Assembly (NCBI RefSeq): GCF_023062595.1
Contig: NZ_JALLAN010000016.1
Span: 62,001 to 126,000 of the forward strand
DNA length: 64,000 bases
Direction of reading: 5' to 3'
Source of the DNA: Arthrobacter rhizosphaerae
GTDB taxonomy: Bacteria; Actinomycetota; Actinomycetes; Actinomycetales; Micrococcaceae
The first letter of the stretch is position 1, and each line of letters begins with the position of its first letter. The position numbers were made by a program, and so were the translations under genes. Of this stretch, positions 35,109 to 42,680 are shown one piece after another. A model generated the notes under the pieces. The model was not told the origin of the DNA, did not search any database, and worked only from the letters and a program-made list of their open reading frames with translations.

Positions 35109-35832
35109 GATCCGCTCCGATGTGATCCGCCTCGTCAGCGGCGCTGTACTCGGAAGCGGTGACGTAGCGTACGCCCAAGTCATCCAACAGGCCGCGAAGC
35201 TTGTTCCGATCCAGGCTCAACTCACCGGCGAGGTAGGCAGCGCGCGAGACCGCTTCCTTCACCACCCTCGCATCGGCTGCTTCGCAGACGCTCCGGGCGG
35301 AATGGCGCGGCACGCACAGTACGCCGTCATCGTCAGCCACAATAACGTCGCCCGGCTTTACCAACGTGCCGCCAACCGTGATCGGCACGTTCACGGAGCC
35401 GGCGGTCGCCTTGACCGTACCCTGGGCGTTGACTGCCCCACACCAGACAGGAAAGCCCATGGCCCGCAGGTCGGCGACATCCCGAACCCCGCCCGTTGTC
35501 ACAAGCCCCCGCACCCCACGATGCTGCAATGCCGTGGCGAACAGTTCGCCGAATGATCCGTCAAGCGAGGGGGAGGCCGTGGTCACCACAAGCACATCAC
35601 CCTGGCGGCATTGTTCCACTGCAGCATGGATCATCAGGTTGTCGCCCGGCCAACAAAGGACGGTGACGGCCGAACCTGCAATTCGGGTTCCTTCCTGGAT
35701 GGGGCGGATTGAGGGCCCCACCAACCCTGTGCGCCCCATTGCTTCGTGTACCGTCGCAACGCCCTGTGATCCGAGTGCATGAATGGTGGAAGCATCGGCC
35801 CTCGGGATATCAGTGACCACAACGCTTTTCAT
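35095..35832 (-). CDS. galC: 4-carboxy-4-hydroxy-2-oxoadipate aldolase (GalC/LigK-like, RraA fold)
   Basis: 245 residues. RraA-like/HMG aldolase fold: 'GVATVHEAMGRTGLV', 'PGDNLMIHAAVEQCRQGDVLVV', and 'GLVTTGGVRDVADLRAMGFPVW' with the G-x-R-D metal/substrate motif. The 'GDN..IH' element is typical of aldolases acting on 4-carboxy-4-hydroxy-2-oxoadipate, which they split to pyruvate and oxaloacetate with Mg2+ or Mn2+. Overlaps galB by 4 bases (ATGA) and galD by 14. RraA itself (RNase E regulator) is shorter and lacks this context. Confidence 0.87.
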   Translation of the reverse strand: MKSVVVTDIPRADASTIHALGSQGVATVHEAMGRTGLVGPSIRPIQEGTRIAGSAVTVLCWPGDNLMIHAAVEQCRQGDVLVVTTASPSLDGSFGELFATALQHRGVRGLVTTGGVRDVADLRAMGFPVWCGAVNAQGTVKATAGSVNVPITVGGTLVKPGDVIVADDDGVLCVPRHSARSVCEAADARVVKEAVSRAAYLAGELSLDRNKLRGLLDDLGVRYVTASEYSAADEADHIGADHGRG

Positions 35833-36560
35833 TCAAGTACCTCGGTGACCTGGGGGTAGTAGCGCATGTACGCCTCTCCCTTGGTGTCAACCGGAAGGCC
35901 GAGGTTGGGGCCCGCGTTGCGCTTGACCTGCACGCCGCGGCGCACGGCCAGCGACGTGTAGTAGTCCCACATGTGCTGCTGCGCCGGAAGGCACTTCATC
36001 GCCTGTTCCTTGGTGGGGAAGGCGGAGGTGATGTCCAGCAGGACATCGGGTTTGAAGTCGCATTGTTCGGGCTGATGTGGCTCGAAGAAGAACACCGGCG
36101 GCGCACCAAGCACTTCGCCCGGAGCCTCGTAACCGATCGCCTGGGCCAGGATTCTGGCCTCGATTGCAAGCCTGCCGGCTGCGGGGTGATCTCCGTTGTA
36201 TGGGTCCAGCAGCGGATGGGTCAGCACGACTGTGGGCTGGACCCGGCGGTAGATCCGCACCAGCTCATCCAGCAGCTCCCGGCTCGGCAGAAGGGGGTAG
36301 TCGCCTGCGTCGAGGAATTCGATTTCAGCGCCAAGGGCAGCGGCGGCGGCCTGGGCTTCTTCTCGCCGGATCGCCTTGATTTCATCCAGTGATTTTCCTG
36401 CCAGCCACTGGCTTGCGGATTCGCCGCGCTCGCCGTACGAGAGGCAGACGACGACGGCGCGATCACCGCGGGCAGTAGCGGCAGCAATGGCGCCGCCGGC
36501 CCGCCAGACGAAGTCGCCGGCGTGCGCGCTCACGACCAGCACGGTGCCTGCATTGGCCAT
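35829..36560 (-). CDS. galB: PIG-L family zinc protein, likely 4-oxalomesaconate hydratase (GalB-like)
   Basis: 243 residues from ATG 36560, preceded by GGAGG. PIG-L/LmbE fold: 'VLVVSAHAGDFVWRAGGAIAAA' supplies the first zinc ligands (His and Asp of the usual AHPDD motif, here AHAGD) and 'YNGDHPAAGR' the later His. Most PIG-L members are deacetylases, but Pseudomonas GalB, a member of this fold, hydrates 4-oxalomesaconate to 4-carboxy-4-hydroxy-2-oxoadipate. It is the first gene of the operon with the aldolase and tautomerase, which supports the GalB role; a deacetylase would be out of place here. Confidence 0.82.
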   Translation of the reverse strand: MANAGTVLVVSAHAGDFVWRAGGAIAAATARGDRAVVVCLSYGERGESASQWLAGKSLDEIKAIRREEAQAAAAALGAEIEFLDAGDYPLLPSRELLDELVRIYRRVQPTVVLTHPLLDPYNGDHPAAGRLAIEARILAQAIGYEAPGEVLGAPPVFFFEPHQPEQCDFKPDVLLDITSAFPTKEQAMKCLPAQQHMWDYYTSLAVRRGVQVKRNAGPNLGLPVDTKGEAYMRYYPQVTEVLE

Positions 36561-36645
36561 GATGGGTCCCTCCCGAATCGCTGTCCCATCTCCGCATTCT
36601 CTTGCCAGACAACCACTCTCTGGTACTCCGGTCAAGGGATCGGCT

Positions 36646-36675
36646 ACAATTTTGTTACCAATCTTGGTCCCGATG
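36646..36675. promoter_or_regulatory. Operator copy A between galB and the third demethylase gene
   Basis: ACAATTTTGTTACCAATCTT followed by GGTCCCGATG. It shares 22 of 30 positions with the site at 38926-38955 and 16 of 20 with 24194-24213. It sits between the divergent galB operon and the demethylase gene at 36716, with TACAAT (36645-36650) as a possible -10 at its left edge. Likely target of the FadR-type regulator at 38178-38873. Confidence 0.6.
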
Positions 36676-36715
36676 TTTGTTGCTGCCCGAGGCGATCGAT
36701 TCGGAGGAAAACCTG

Positions 36716-38176
36716 ATGGCGCAGAAGACTCTGCAGGACGTTCTCGACGAGGCAGGAAACACCGTCGAACTCCTGCGCAACTCCCAACTGGGCACCTACA
36801 TCTATCCGGTGGTCCCGGCTGAGTTCACCAACTGGCGGCGCGAGCAGCGGGCGTGGCGGGAAACAGCAGTGCTGTATGACCAGTCCCACCACATGGTGAA
36901 TTTCTTTATGAAGGGCCCGGGCGCCCTCAGGCTCCTTTCCGACACCGGCATCAACAGCTTCGCCAACTTTCCCGTAAACACGGCCAAGCAGTTTGTGCCG
37001 ACGGCGTCCAACGGCGGGGTAATCGGGGACGGTATCCTTTTCCACCTGGACGAGGACCACTTCGTCTTTGTCGGGCGCGCTCCCGCTGCCAACTGGCTGC
37101 AGTTTCACGCGGAGACCGGAGGGTACGACGTCGAATGCACCTATGATGACCGGTCGCCGTCGCGTCCCTACGGTCAGGCGGTCCACCGCGAGTTCTACCG
37201 CTTCCAGATCCAGGGCCCGAACGCCTGGCAGATCATCGAAAAGCTCAACAACGGAACGCTCGAACAAGTGAAGTTCTTCCACATGGGGCAACTGGGCATC
37301 GCCGGGGAGCAAGTGCGTACGCTGCGCCACGGCATGGCCGGAGCGCCGGGACTGGAAATCTGGGGGCCCTATGAGCAGCACGGAAAGATCCGTGACGCCG
37401 TACTCGAGGCTGGTGCAGAGTTCGGCCTCGAACCGTGCGGTTCAAGGGCGTACTCGTCAAACACCCTCGAGTCGGGCTGGATCCCCTCGCCGCTGCCGGC
37501 GATTTACAGCAGCGAAGCCGAACGTGGCTACCGTGAATGGCTGCCTGCAACCAGCTATGAAGCGATCAATGCGCTCGCCGGATCCTTCGTCTCGCAGGAC
37601 ATCGAGGACTATTATCTGACACCGTGGGAGCTCGGCTACGGTTCGTTTGTGAAGTTCGACCATGACTTCATCGGGCGCGAGGCGCTGGAGCAGATCGATC
37701 CTGCCCGGCAGCGTAAGAAGGTCACCTTGGCCTGGAACGACGAGGACCTTGCGAAAATCTGGGCCTCGTTCCTGGACCGCAACAGCCCGGGCTACCAGTT
37801 CTTCGACGTGCCGAACGCCAACTACGGATCCTCGAACTATGACACTGTGGTGGACGCCGACGGCACCGGGGTGGGCCTCTCACTCTTCACCGGCGTCACC
37901 GCCAACGAGCGCCGCGGGCTGTCGCTCGCCACTGTTGATCCCGACGTCGAGATCGGCACGGAGCTCCGTGTGATCTGGGGCGAGCCCGATGGCGGATCGA
38001 AAAAGACCACCGTGGAACCACACGATCAGTTCAGTGTGCGCGCAGTTGTGAGCCCCGCTCCGTATGCCGTCACCGCACGCACTGAATACCACGGCGGCTG
38101 GCGGACCGCTGCAGCCACTGCCGCCGGAAACCCCGCCGCTGTCACCGGGAACGGCGGCTCCGGCACGAGTCTGTGA
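36716..38176 (+). CDS. LigM/DesA-like tetrahydrofolate-dependent aromatic O-demethylase (paralogue 3)
   Basis: 486 residues from ATG 36716 with GGAGG about nine bases upstream. Same GcvT-fold family as paralogues 1 and 2: 'YIYPVVPAEFTNW', D55-Q-S-H-H-M, 'LRHGMAGAPGLEIWGPY', 'ESGWIPSPLPAIYSSEAERGYREWLP' and 'IEDYYLTPWELGYGSFVKFDHDFIGREAL'. The last 25 residues are a low-complexity Ala/Gly/Thr tail not seen in the others. Divergent from galB, convergent with the GntR gene with only one base between the stops. Together with paralogue 2 it could remove two methoxy groups in succession, as needed for syringate. Confidence 0.87.
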   Translation: MAQKTLQDVLDEAGNTVELLRNSQLGTYIYPVVPAEFTNWRREQRAWRETAVLYDQSHHMVNFFMKGPGALRLLSDTGINSFANFPVNTAKQFVPTASNGGVIGDGILFHLDEDHFVFVGRAPAANWLQFHAETGGYDVECTYDDRSPSRPYGQAVHREFYRFQIQGPNAWQIIEKLNNGTLEQVKFFHMGQLGIAGEQVRTLRHGMAGAPGLEIWGPYEQHGKIRDAVLEAGAEFGLEPCGSRAYSSNTLESGWIPSPLPAIYSSEAERGYREWLPATSYEAINALAGSFVSQDIEDYYLTPWELGYGSFVKFDHDFIGREALEQIDPARQRKKVTLAWNDEDLAKIWASFLDRNSPGYQFFDVPNANYGSSNYDTVVDADGTGVGLSLFTGVTANERRGLSLATVDPDVEIGTELRVIWGEPDGGSKKTTVEPHDQFSVRAVVSPAPYAVTARTEYHGGWRTAAATAAGNPAAVTGNGGSGTSL

Positions 38177-38177
38177 C

Positions 38178-38873
38178 TCAGGTGCCGGCTGTCGGCCCCG
38201 ACTCAGAGGACAACTCCCGCAGTGCGTCGATCACGCTCAGCAGGTGGATCCGTACGGCTCGCTCCGCAGCGTCCGGATTGCGGGAAATTACTGCGTCGAT
38301 GATCGCGACGTGCTCCAGAACGGAGACCTTGGCCCGCTGGGGCCGCGACGACAGTTTGAACTGGTGCCGGACGCTCTGTGCGTGCAACCGCGCCAAAACG
38401 TCAGAGGCAGTGACATGATGGCTGAGTTCGCGGATGCGGACATCGAGGTAACGGTGCAGCCGCGCATATTCAACAAGATCGCCTTCGGCAACCGATTCGA
38501 TCAACTGGTCACGAAGGCGCATGAAGGCCGCAACGTCTTCGTCCGCAATCGTGGCCGCTGTCTTCGCCGCGCACAGGCCTTCGACGCCAATCCGCACCTC
38601 AAGGATCTCGATGGCCTCCTCGACGGAGATAGCGCGTACCCGGGATCCGCGGTGGGGCAGGCGTTCCACCAGGCCTTCGGATGCGAGCTGAAGCAGCGCA
38701 CTACGAACTGTCGCCCGGCTGGCCGAGAATTCCACGCCAAGGTCTGCCTCGACGAGCCGTTGGTTCGGGACATACTCGCCCCGGATGATCCCATCACGGA
38801 TGAGGTCAGTGACCCTCTGATCGACGGCAGCGTCGTCGGCCACCGGTGAAGCACTTTCAAGCGCTGACGACAT
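38178..38873 (-). CDS. GntR-family regulator (FadR subfamily) of the aromatic island
   Basis: 231 residues. N-terminal winged helix 'LIRDGIIRGEYVPNQRLVEADLGVEFSASRATVRSALLQLASEGLVERLPHRGSRV' pattern (seen at about 23-80), then an FCD domain with 'LHRYLDVRIRELSHH' and 'LEHVAIIDAVISRN'. FadR/VanR-type proteins commonly repress aromatic-acid operons and are released by the acid. The shared motif lies 53 bases upstream of its start (38926-38955) and in two other promoters of the island, so it likely controls itself, the dehydrogenase, the catabolic operon and the importer. Confidence 0.88.
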   Translation of the reverse strand: MSSALESASPVADDAAVDQRVTDLIRDGIIRGEYVPNQRLVEADLGVEFSASRATVRSALLQLASEGLVERLPHRGSRVRAISVEEAIEILEVRIGVEGLCAAKTAATIADEDVAAFMRLRDQLIESVAEGDLVEYARLHRYLDVRIRELSHHVTASDVLARLHAQSVRHQFKLSSRPQRAKVSVLEHVAIIDAVISRNPDAAERAVRIHLLSVIDALRELSSESGPTAGT

Positions 38874-38925
38874 GTGGACTCAAACTCCCAAATCAGCCGA
38901 TACCGAAGGGCCCCGAATGCGAGAC

Positions 38926-38955
38926 ACCATTTTGTCTACAATCTTAGGACCAATG
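38926..38955. promoter_or_regulatory. Operator copy B between gntR and the DUF1932 gene
   Basis: ACCATTTTGTCTACAATCTT then AGGACCAATG, ending in the start codon of the dehydrogenase. It contains TTGT-CT-ACAA, a small palindrome of the kind bound by FadR-type GntR proteins. TACAAT (38937-38942) could serve as -10 for the dehydrogenase gene. Confidence 0.6.
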
Positions 38956-39744
38956 GAGGCAGCTGTTCCCCTGCGCATTGCCGTTTTGGGCCTCGGAGAA
39001 GCCGGAAGTATTTACGCCGCCGATCTCGCTCGGCAGGGAGTGAGCGTTACTGCCTTCGACGTCGCGGCTACTGCAGTGCCGCCGGGTGTGGACCCTGCCG
39101 CGGATATCCCTGAAGCGGTCCGTAGGGCCGGCCTGGTGTTAAGCCTGGTCGGAGGCCGGGCGTCGGGAGCCGCCCTTGAGGAGGCCCTGCCTGCGATGGA
39201 GCGAACGGGCATCTTCGCCGACATGAATACCAGTGGCCCTTCTCAAAAGCAGGAGCTCGCGAAGCAGGCGGACGGGAAGGGGATCCTTTTCGCCGACGTG
39301 GCCATCCTCGCCCCGGTTCCGCGCGCGCGTATAAAGACGCCCTTGGTCCTGAGCGGTACCGGCGCAGTGGGCTTACTGCGCATCCTCTCCCAGCTGGGGA
39401 TAGCGGCCACCAGTGCGGGGGATCGGGCGGGGGTTGCGGCGGAATTGAAGATGCTCCGCAGCGTCTTCATGAAGGGACTTGCCGCTACAGTCCTCGAATC
39501 CGTCACGGCTGCCCGGGCTGTGGGCGCCGAGGAGTGGGTCGTTGATCAGATTGCTTCAGAGCTTGGCCCTGATGGCCCTGGACTCGTGGCGCGAATACTG
39601 GAGGGAATGCCGGCACACTCCGTCCGGCGTGAGACCGAGATGCGCGAGGCGTGTTCGTTCCTTGAATCTCTGGGTGTCGCGCACCCGATGACAGACGGTG
39701 CCATCGAGTGGTTGCATTCACTTTCGGAATCAGACCCAACCTGA
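38953..39744 (+). CDS. NAD(P)-dependent dehydrogenase, 6-phosphogluconate-dehydrogenase-like with DUF1932
   Basis: 263 residues from ATG 38953 (AGGA just upstream); an in-frame ATG at 38872 would overlap the operator and the opposite start. The Rossmann fold begins 'LRIAVLGLGEAGSIYAADLARQG' (GxGxxG variant GLGEAG), followed by 'FADMNTSGPSQKQELA' where beta-hydroxyacid dehydrogenases carry their catalytic loop, and a C-terminal helical part like DUF1932 ('AELKMLRSVFMKGLAATVLE', with a Lys in the position of the catalytic Lys). It is within the island and next to a shared operator, so probably handles a hydroxy or keto acid of the pathway; the step is not clear. Confidence 0.8.
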   Translation: MEAAVPLRIAVLGLGEAGSIYAADLARQGVSVTAFDVAATAVPPGVDPAADIPEAVRRAGLVLSLVGGRASGAALEEALPAMERTGIFADMNTSGPSQKQELAKQADGKGILFADVAILAPVPRARIKTPLVLSGTGAVGLLRILSQLGIAATSAGDRAGVAAELKMLRSVFMKGLAATVLESVTAARAVGAEEWVVDQIASELGPDGPGLVARILEGMPAHSVRRETEMREACSFLESLGVAHPMTDGAIEWLHSLSESDPT

Positions 39745-39854
39745 CCGCTTGGCCCTGTTGCCTTTTGCGGGGCCTATTAAAGTCACCTTTTCCTAACATG
39801 GTGTAAAGTTTTATATACATCCTCCGAGTGGGGGTCCCTTGAAGAGGAGTGAAC

Positions 39855-40283
39855 ATGGGTTCCGAAGAAAGAAGCGCGTGGATCATGCTGGTGGTAAGCC
39901 TTACCGCCTACGCAATCTACGTAGCAATAGTCGTGGGGCAGGCCGGAAAGGCTCCGCTCGAGGAGGCCCCCTACGTCGCCGCGATGTTATGGACCACCGG
40001 GGCAGCCATCGTTGGCTCGATTCTGCTCAACATCATCGGCTCGATGGTCATGCGCGAAGGAGCCGGTAAAAAGGATCAAAGGGACCGGGAAATCTACCGG
40101 TTCGGCGAATCCATCGGTCAGTCTTTTCTCGTGATCGGCGGTGTCGCTGCACTTCTGATGTCAATGGCCGAGCTCCCCTACTTCTGGATCGCCAACGCCG
40201 TCTATCTCGCATTTTTCCTTTCAGCGGCACTGGCGTCCGTTGCCAAGATCGTCGCGTACAGGCGGGGCCTCCCGGCATGGTGA
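39855..40283 (+). CDS. Small membrane protein (DUF2178-like)
   Basis: 142 residues from ATG 39855 with GAGGAG five bases upstream. Four hydrophobic helices ('WIMLVVSLTAYAIYVAIVV', 'VAAMLWTTGAAIVGSILLNIIGSMV', 'FLVIGGVAALLMSM', 'WIANAVYLAFFLSAALASVA') and a charged loop 'GKKDQRDREIYRFGESIG'. Such proteins often occur just before a small XRE regulator, as here (7-base overlap). Function unknown. Confidence 0.8.
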   Translation: MGSEERSAWIMLVVSLTAYAIYVAIVVGQAGKAPLEEAPYVAAMLWTTGAAIVGSILLNIIGSMVMREGAGKKDQRDREIYRFGESIGQSFLVIGGVAALLMSMAELPYFWIANAVYLAFFLSAALASVAKIVAYRRGLPAW

Positions 40284-40510
40284 AGCCAACCAGGGTAACC
40301 AATGACATTCGGCGACTGCGGTTCGCCCACAACGAGATGACACAAGCGGAATTGGCTGACCGCACAGGAGTGACCCGCCAGACCATCATCGCCATTGAGC
40401 AGGGCCGCTATTCGCCGTCCCTCGAAATGGCCTTCCAGATAGCCCGGGTTTTCGGGGTAACGCTGGATGAAGTATTCCAATACCCGGCACAAGAGAGAGA
40501 AACACCATGA
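40277..40510 (+). CDS. XRE-family HTH regulator (small)
   Basis: 77 residues consisting of one Cro/C1-type helix-turn-helix: 'NDIRRLRFAHNEMTQAELADRTGVTRQTIIAIEQGRYSPSLEMAFQIARVFGV' pattern, with the 'QTIIAIEQGRYSPSL' recognition helix typical of the YozG-like group. Overlaps the membrane-protein gene and, by ATGA, the following dehydrogenase gene. Probably regulates this three-gene unit. Confidence 0.92.
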   Translation: MVKPTRVTNDIRRLRFAHNEMTQAELADRTGVTRQTIIAIEQGRYSPSLEMAFQIARVFGVTLDEVFQYPAQERETP

Positions 40511-41487
40511 AGGCTATCGTCCAGGATGTATATGGCTCACCCGATGTGTTGCGGCTCGAGGACATCGATACACCGGCCGTCGGAGATAAGGATGTGTTGG
40601 TCCGTGTTCATGCCGCGGGAGTAGATTCCGGCGTCTGGCACCTCATGACCGGCAAGCCCTACCTCCTGCGTCTGTTCGGCTTCGGCGTGCGCAAGCCGAA
40701 GCTGCGGGTCCGCGGGCGGGATCTCGCGGGGACCGTAAGCGCTGTCGGAAAGAACGTCACCCGGTTCCAGCCAGGGGATGAGGTGTTCGGGACGTCCTTG
40801 AGCGGGACTTACGCAGAATATGCAGTCACCGGGGAGGGCCGACTGGAGCTGAAACCGGCGAACCTCACCTTTGAAGAAGCCGCCGCCGTCCCCGTCTCAG
40901 CCGCTGCGGCCCTTCACGGCCTCCGCGACGCCGGCCGTATCGAGGAAGGGCAGGAGGTTCTCATCATTGGAGCAGGTGGCGGTTTCGGTTCGTACGCAGT
41001 GCAGTTGGCGAAGGCGTATGGAGCGAACGTTACCGGGGTCTGCAGTACCAGCAAGGTCGAGCTGGTGCGTTCACTCGGCGCTGACCATGTCATTGATTAC
41101 ACCAAGGAGGACTTTGCCGACGGAGGACGCCGCTACGACCTCATCCTGGAGATAGCGGGAAACAACACACCGCTGTCCCGCCTCCGGAAGGCCTTGGCCC
41201 CCAAGGGAACCCTGGTCCTCGCGGGCGGTGAAGGCGGTGGCGAGATCTTTGGCGGCGTCGGCCGGCAGCTCGGGGGGCTCCTGTTGTCCGTCTTCATCGG
41301 CCAAAAGATCCGCGCCCTCGTATCTGGAGAGAGTGTCAAAGACCTGCAGGACCTGCGGGAGTTCATCGAGGCAGGGAAGTTCACACCGGCCATCGGCAAG
41401 ACGTTCTCACTGATCGAGGTTCCCGAAGCGATACGCCAGCTGCATTCCGGGGAGGCGCAGGGCAAGTTGGTCATCACTCTCTCGTGA
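40507..41487 (+). CDS. NAD(P)-dependent medium-chain dehydrogenase/reductase (zinc-free, quinone-oxidoreductase type)
   Basis: 326 residues. MDR fold: N-terminal 'VYGSPDVLRLEDIDTPAVGDKDVLVRVHAAGVDSG', then 'GRDLAGTVSAVGKNVTRFQPGDEVFG', and the nucleotide-binding 'EVLIIGAGGGFGSYAVQLAKAYGANVTGVCST'. No structural or catalytic zinc cysteine cluster is visible, as in quinone oxidoreductases. It reduces an unknown enone or quinone substrate. Last gene of the unit with the membrane protein and XRE regulator. Confidence 0.9.
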   Translation: MKAIVQDVYGSPDVLRLEDIDTPAVGDKDVLVRVHAAGVDSGVWHLMTGKPYLLRLFGFGVRKPKLRVRGRDLAGTVSAVGKNVTRFQPGDEVFGTSLSGTYAEYAVTGEGRLELKPANLTFEEAAAVPVSAAAALHGLRDAGRIEEGQEVLIIGAGGGFGSYAVQLAKAYGANVTGVCSTSKVELVRSLGADHVIDYTKEDFADGGRRYDLILEIAGNNTPLSRLRKALAPKGTLVLAGGEGGGEIFGGVGRQLGGLLLSVFIGQKIRALVSGESVKDLQDLREFIEAGKFTPAIGKTFSLIEVPEAIRQLHSGEAQGKLVITLS

Positions 41488-41491
41488 GACT

Positions 41492-42325
41492 TCAGGTGGC
41501 GCCGCTCTTACCCCCGGTGTCCGGTTTGGCTCCAATAACCACAGTGGAGCAGAGCTCCTCCGAGTAGACCGAGCGGGCAAGCAGGCCGGCGGTTGTCAGA
41601 ATCCTGACAGCCGCCGCGGCCTGGCCGGCATCCGTCTCGATGAAGACGTGGCCGCCCGGCGCCAACCAGGGCAACACCCCGTCCGCGAGCCGCCGCAGGA
41701 CTTCCAGCCCGTCGTCGCCCCCATCCAGCGTCACTCGTGGCTCATGGTCGCGGGCCTCGGCCGGCATCAGCCCGATAGCGTCCGTTGGCACGTAGGGGAC
41801 GTTCGCCACGAGGACATCAACTCTGCCCGTCAAGCCGCTTGGCAGCGGGTCGAAAAGATCACCCTCGTAGACAGAACCGCCCAAGGCCTCAAGGTTTTCC
41901 CGGGCACATTCGACGGCTCTCGGTTCAATGTCGACCGCGTGAAGTTCAACGCCGCCGGTCCGGGCGGCAAGAACCAGGCCGAGGGCTCCGCTGCCACAGC
42001 ACAGGTCCAGGATGACAGACCCCGGGAGGGTCACTCTTTCGGCTTGGTTTACCAGGAATTCCGTTCGCTGGCGGGGGACGAAGACATCCGGAGCAACCCC
42101 TATCCGCATGCCGCAAAAGTCCACCCATCCGAGAATGTGCTCGAGTGGAAACCCTGCTTCCCGTTTTGCAAGCATCGTTTCCAGCGCATCCTCTGGCCCG
42201 TCGTGTGACAGCAACAGCTGCGCCTCATCCTCGGCGTAAACACAACCTGCTGCGCGGAGTCGCGAGACGACAATGGGAAATGAATAGCGGGAACTTAGGG
42301 AATTCGGGCGATTGGAGGATGGCAT
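41492..42325 (-). CDS. PrmC/HemK-related N5-glutamine methyltransferase-like protein
   Basis: 277 residues if translation starts at ATG 42325; the frame is open further but the extra part is not protein-like. SAM motif I 'VILDLCCGSGALGLVLA', acidic 'LHAVDIEPRAVECARENL', and the catalytic N-x-P-Y as 'VLVANVPYVPTDAI'. N-terminal 'DEAQLLLS' and 'GFPLEHILGWVDFCGMRIGVAPDVFVPRQRTEFLV' follow the PrmC order. This is the actinobacterial PrmC-related family rather than PrmC itself, and its target is not known; it would methylate a Gln or similar amide. Confidence 0.85.
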   Translation of the reverse strand: MPSSNRPNSLSSRYSFPIVVSRLRAAGCVYAEDEAQLLLSHDGPEDALETMLAKREAGFPLEHILGWVDFCGMRIGVAPDVFVPRQRTEFLVNQAERVTLPGSVILDLCCGSGALGLVLAARTGGVELHAVDIEPRAVECARENLEALGGSVYEGDLFDPLPSGLTGRVDVLVANVPYVPTDAIGLMPAEARDHEPRVTLDGGDDGLEVLRRLADGVLPWLAPGGHVFIETDAGQAAAAVRILTTAGLLARSVYSEELCSTVVIGAKPDTGGKSGAT

Positions 42326-42680
42326 CGGATGTGATCGTACTGGAAAAGTTCCAGGTGCATCAGTAGCTGCCGGGCAAAAACACCAGCGGGACCTCGTCGT
42401 CCCGGAACAGAAGCCGGCCACCAGGGACTTTAGTCCCTTACGGCAGCAGTGCTGTGTCCGGCACTCTTAAGGGCGAGCGGTTCCTGCACGCAATTGGGGG
42501 GAGGAACGGCTCGTTAACACCATGGTCTCGTGACGCTGCGGGGAGCGCGATTGAACTCCTTGCAGTTCGGTACGCAGCGATATTCAGGAGACCTTGGGGA
42601 CAATGACCGATTTTCAGCACCTATGCATTCGCGCTGCGTTCAGTGCTGTTGCTCTTCTGGCCGAAGGCGTGGTCTAGGGC
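42326..42680. other. Intergenic region with a DosR-type box
   Basis: About 355 bases between divergent starts. The only clear element is the palindrome at 42424-42437. No convincing short gene is seen. Confidence 0.55.
42424..42437. promoter_or_regulatory. DosR/DevR-type box
   Basis: GGGACTTTAGTCCC is a 14-base match to the core GGGACTWWAGTCCC of the mycobacterial dormancy (DosR) regulator site. It is about 100 bases upstream of the PrmC-like start and 243 bases upstream of the gene at 42681, so either or both could be controlled by a hypoxia or redox regulator. Confidence 0.55.

Noticed and set aside
35829..36560. GalB-like protein as an N-acetylglucosamine deacetylase (mycothiol/LmbE type)
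   Set aside because: Fold is the same, but position in one operon with aldolase and tautomerase of the oxalomesaconate route makes the hydratase role more likely.
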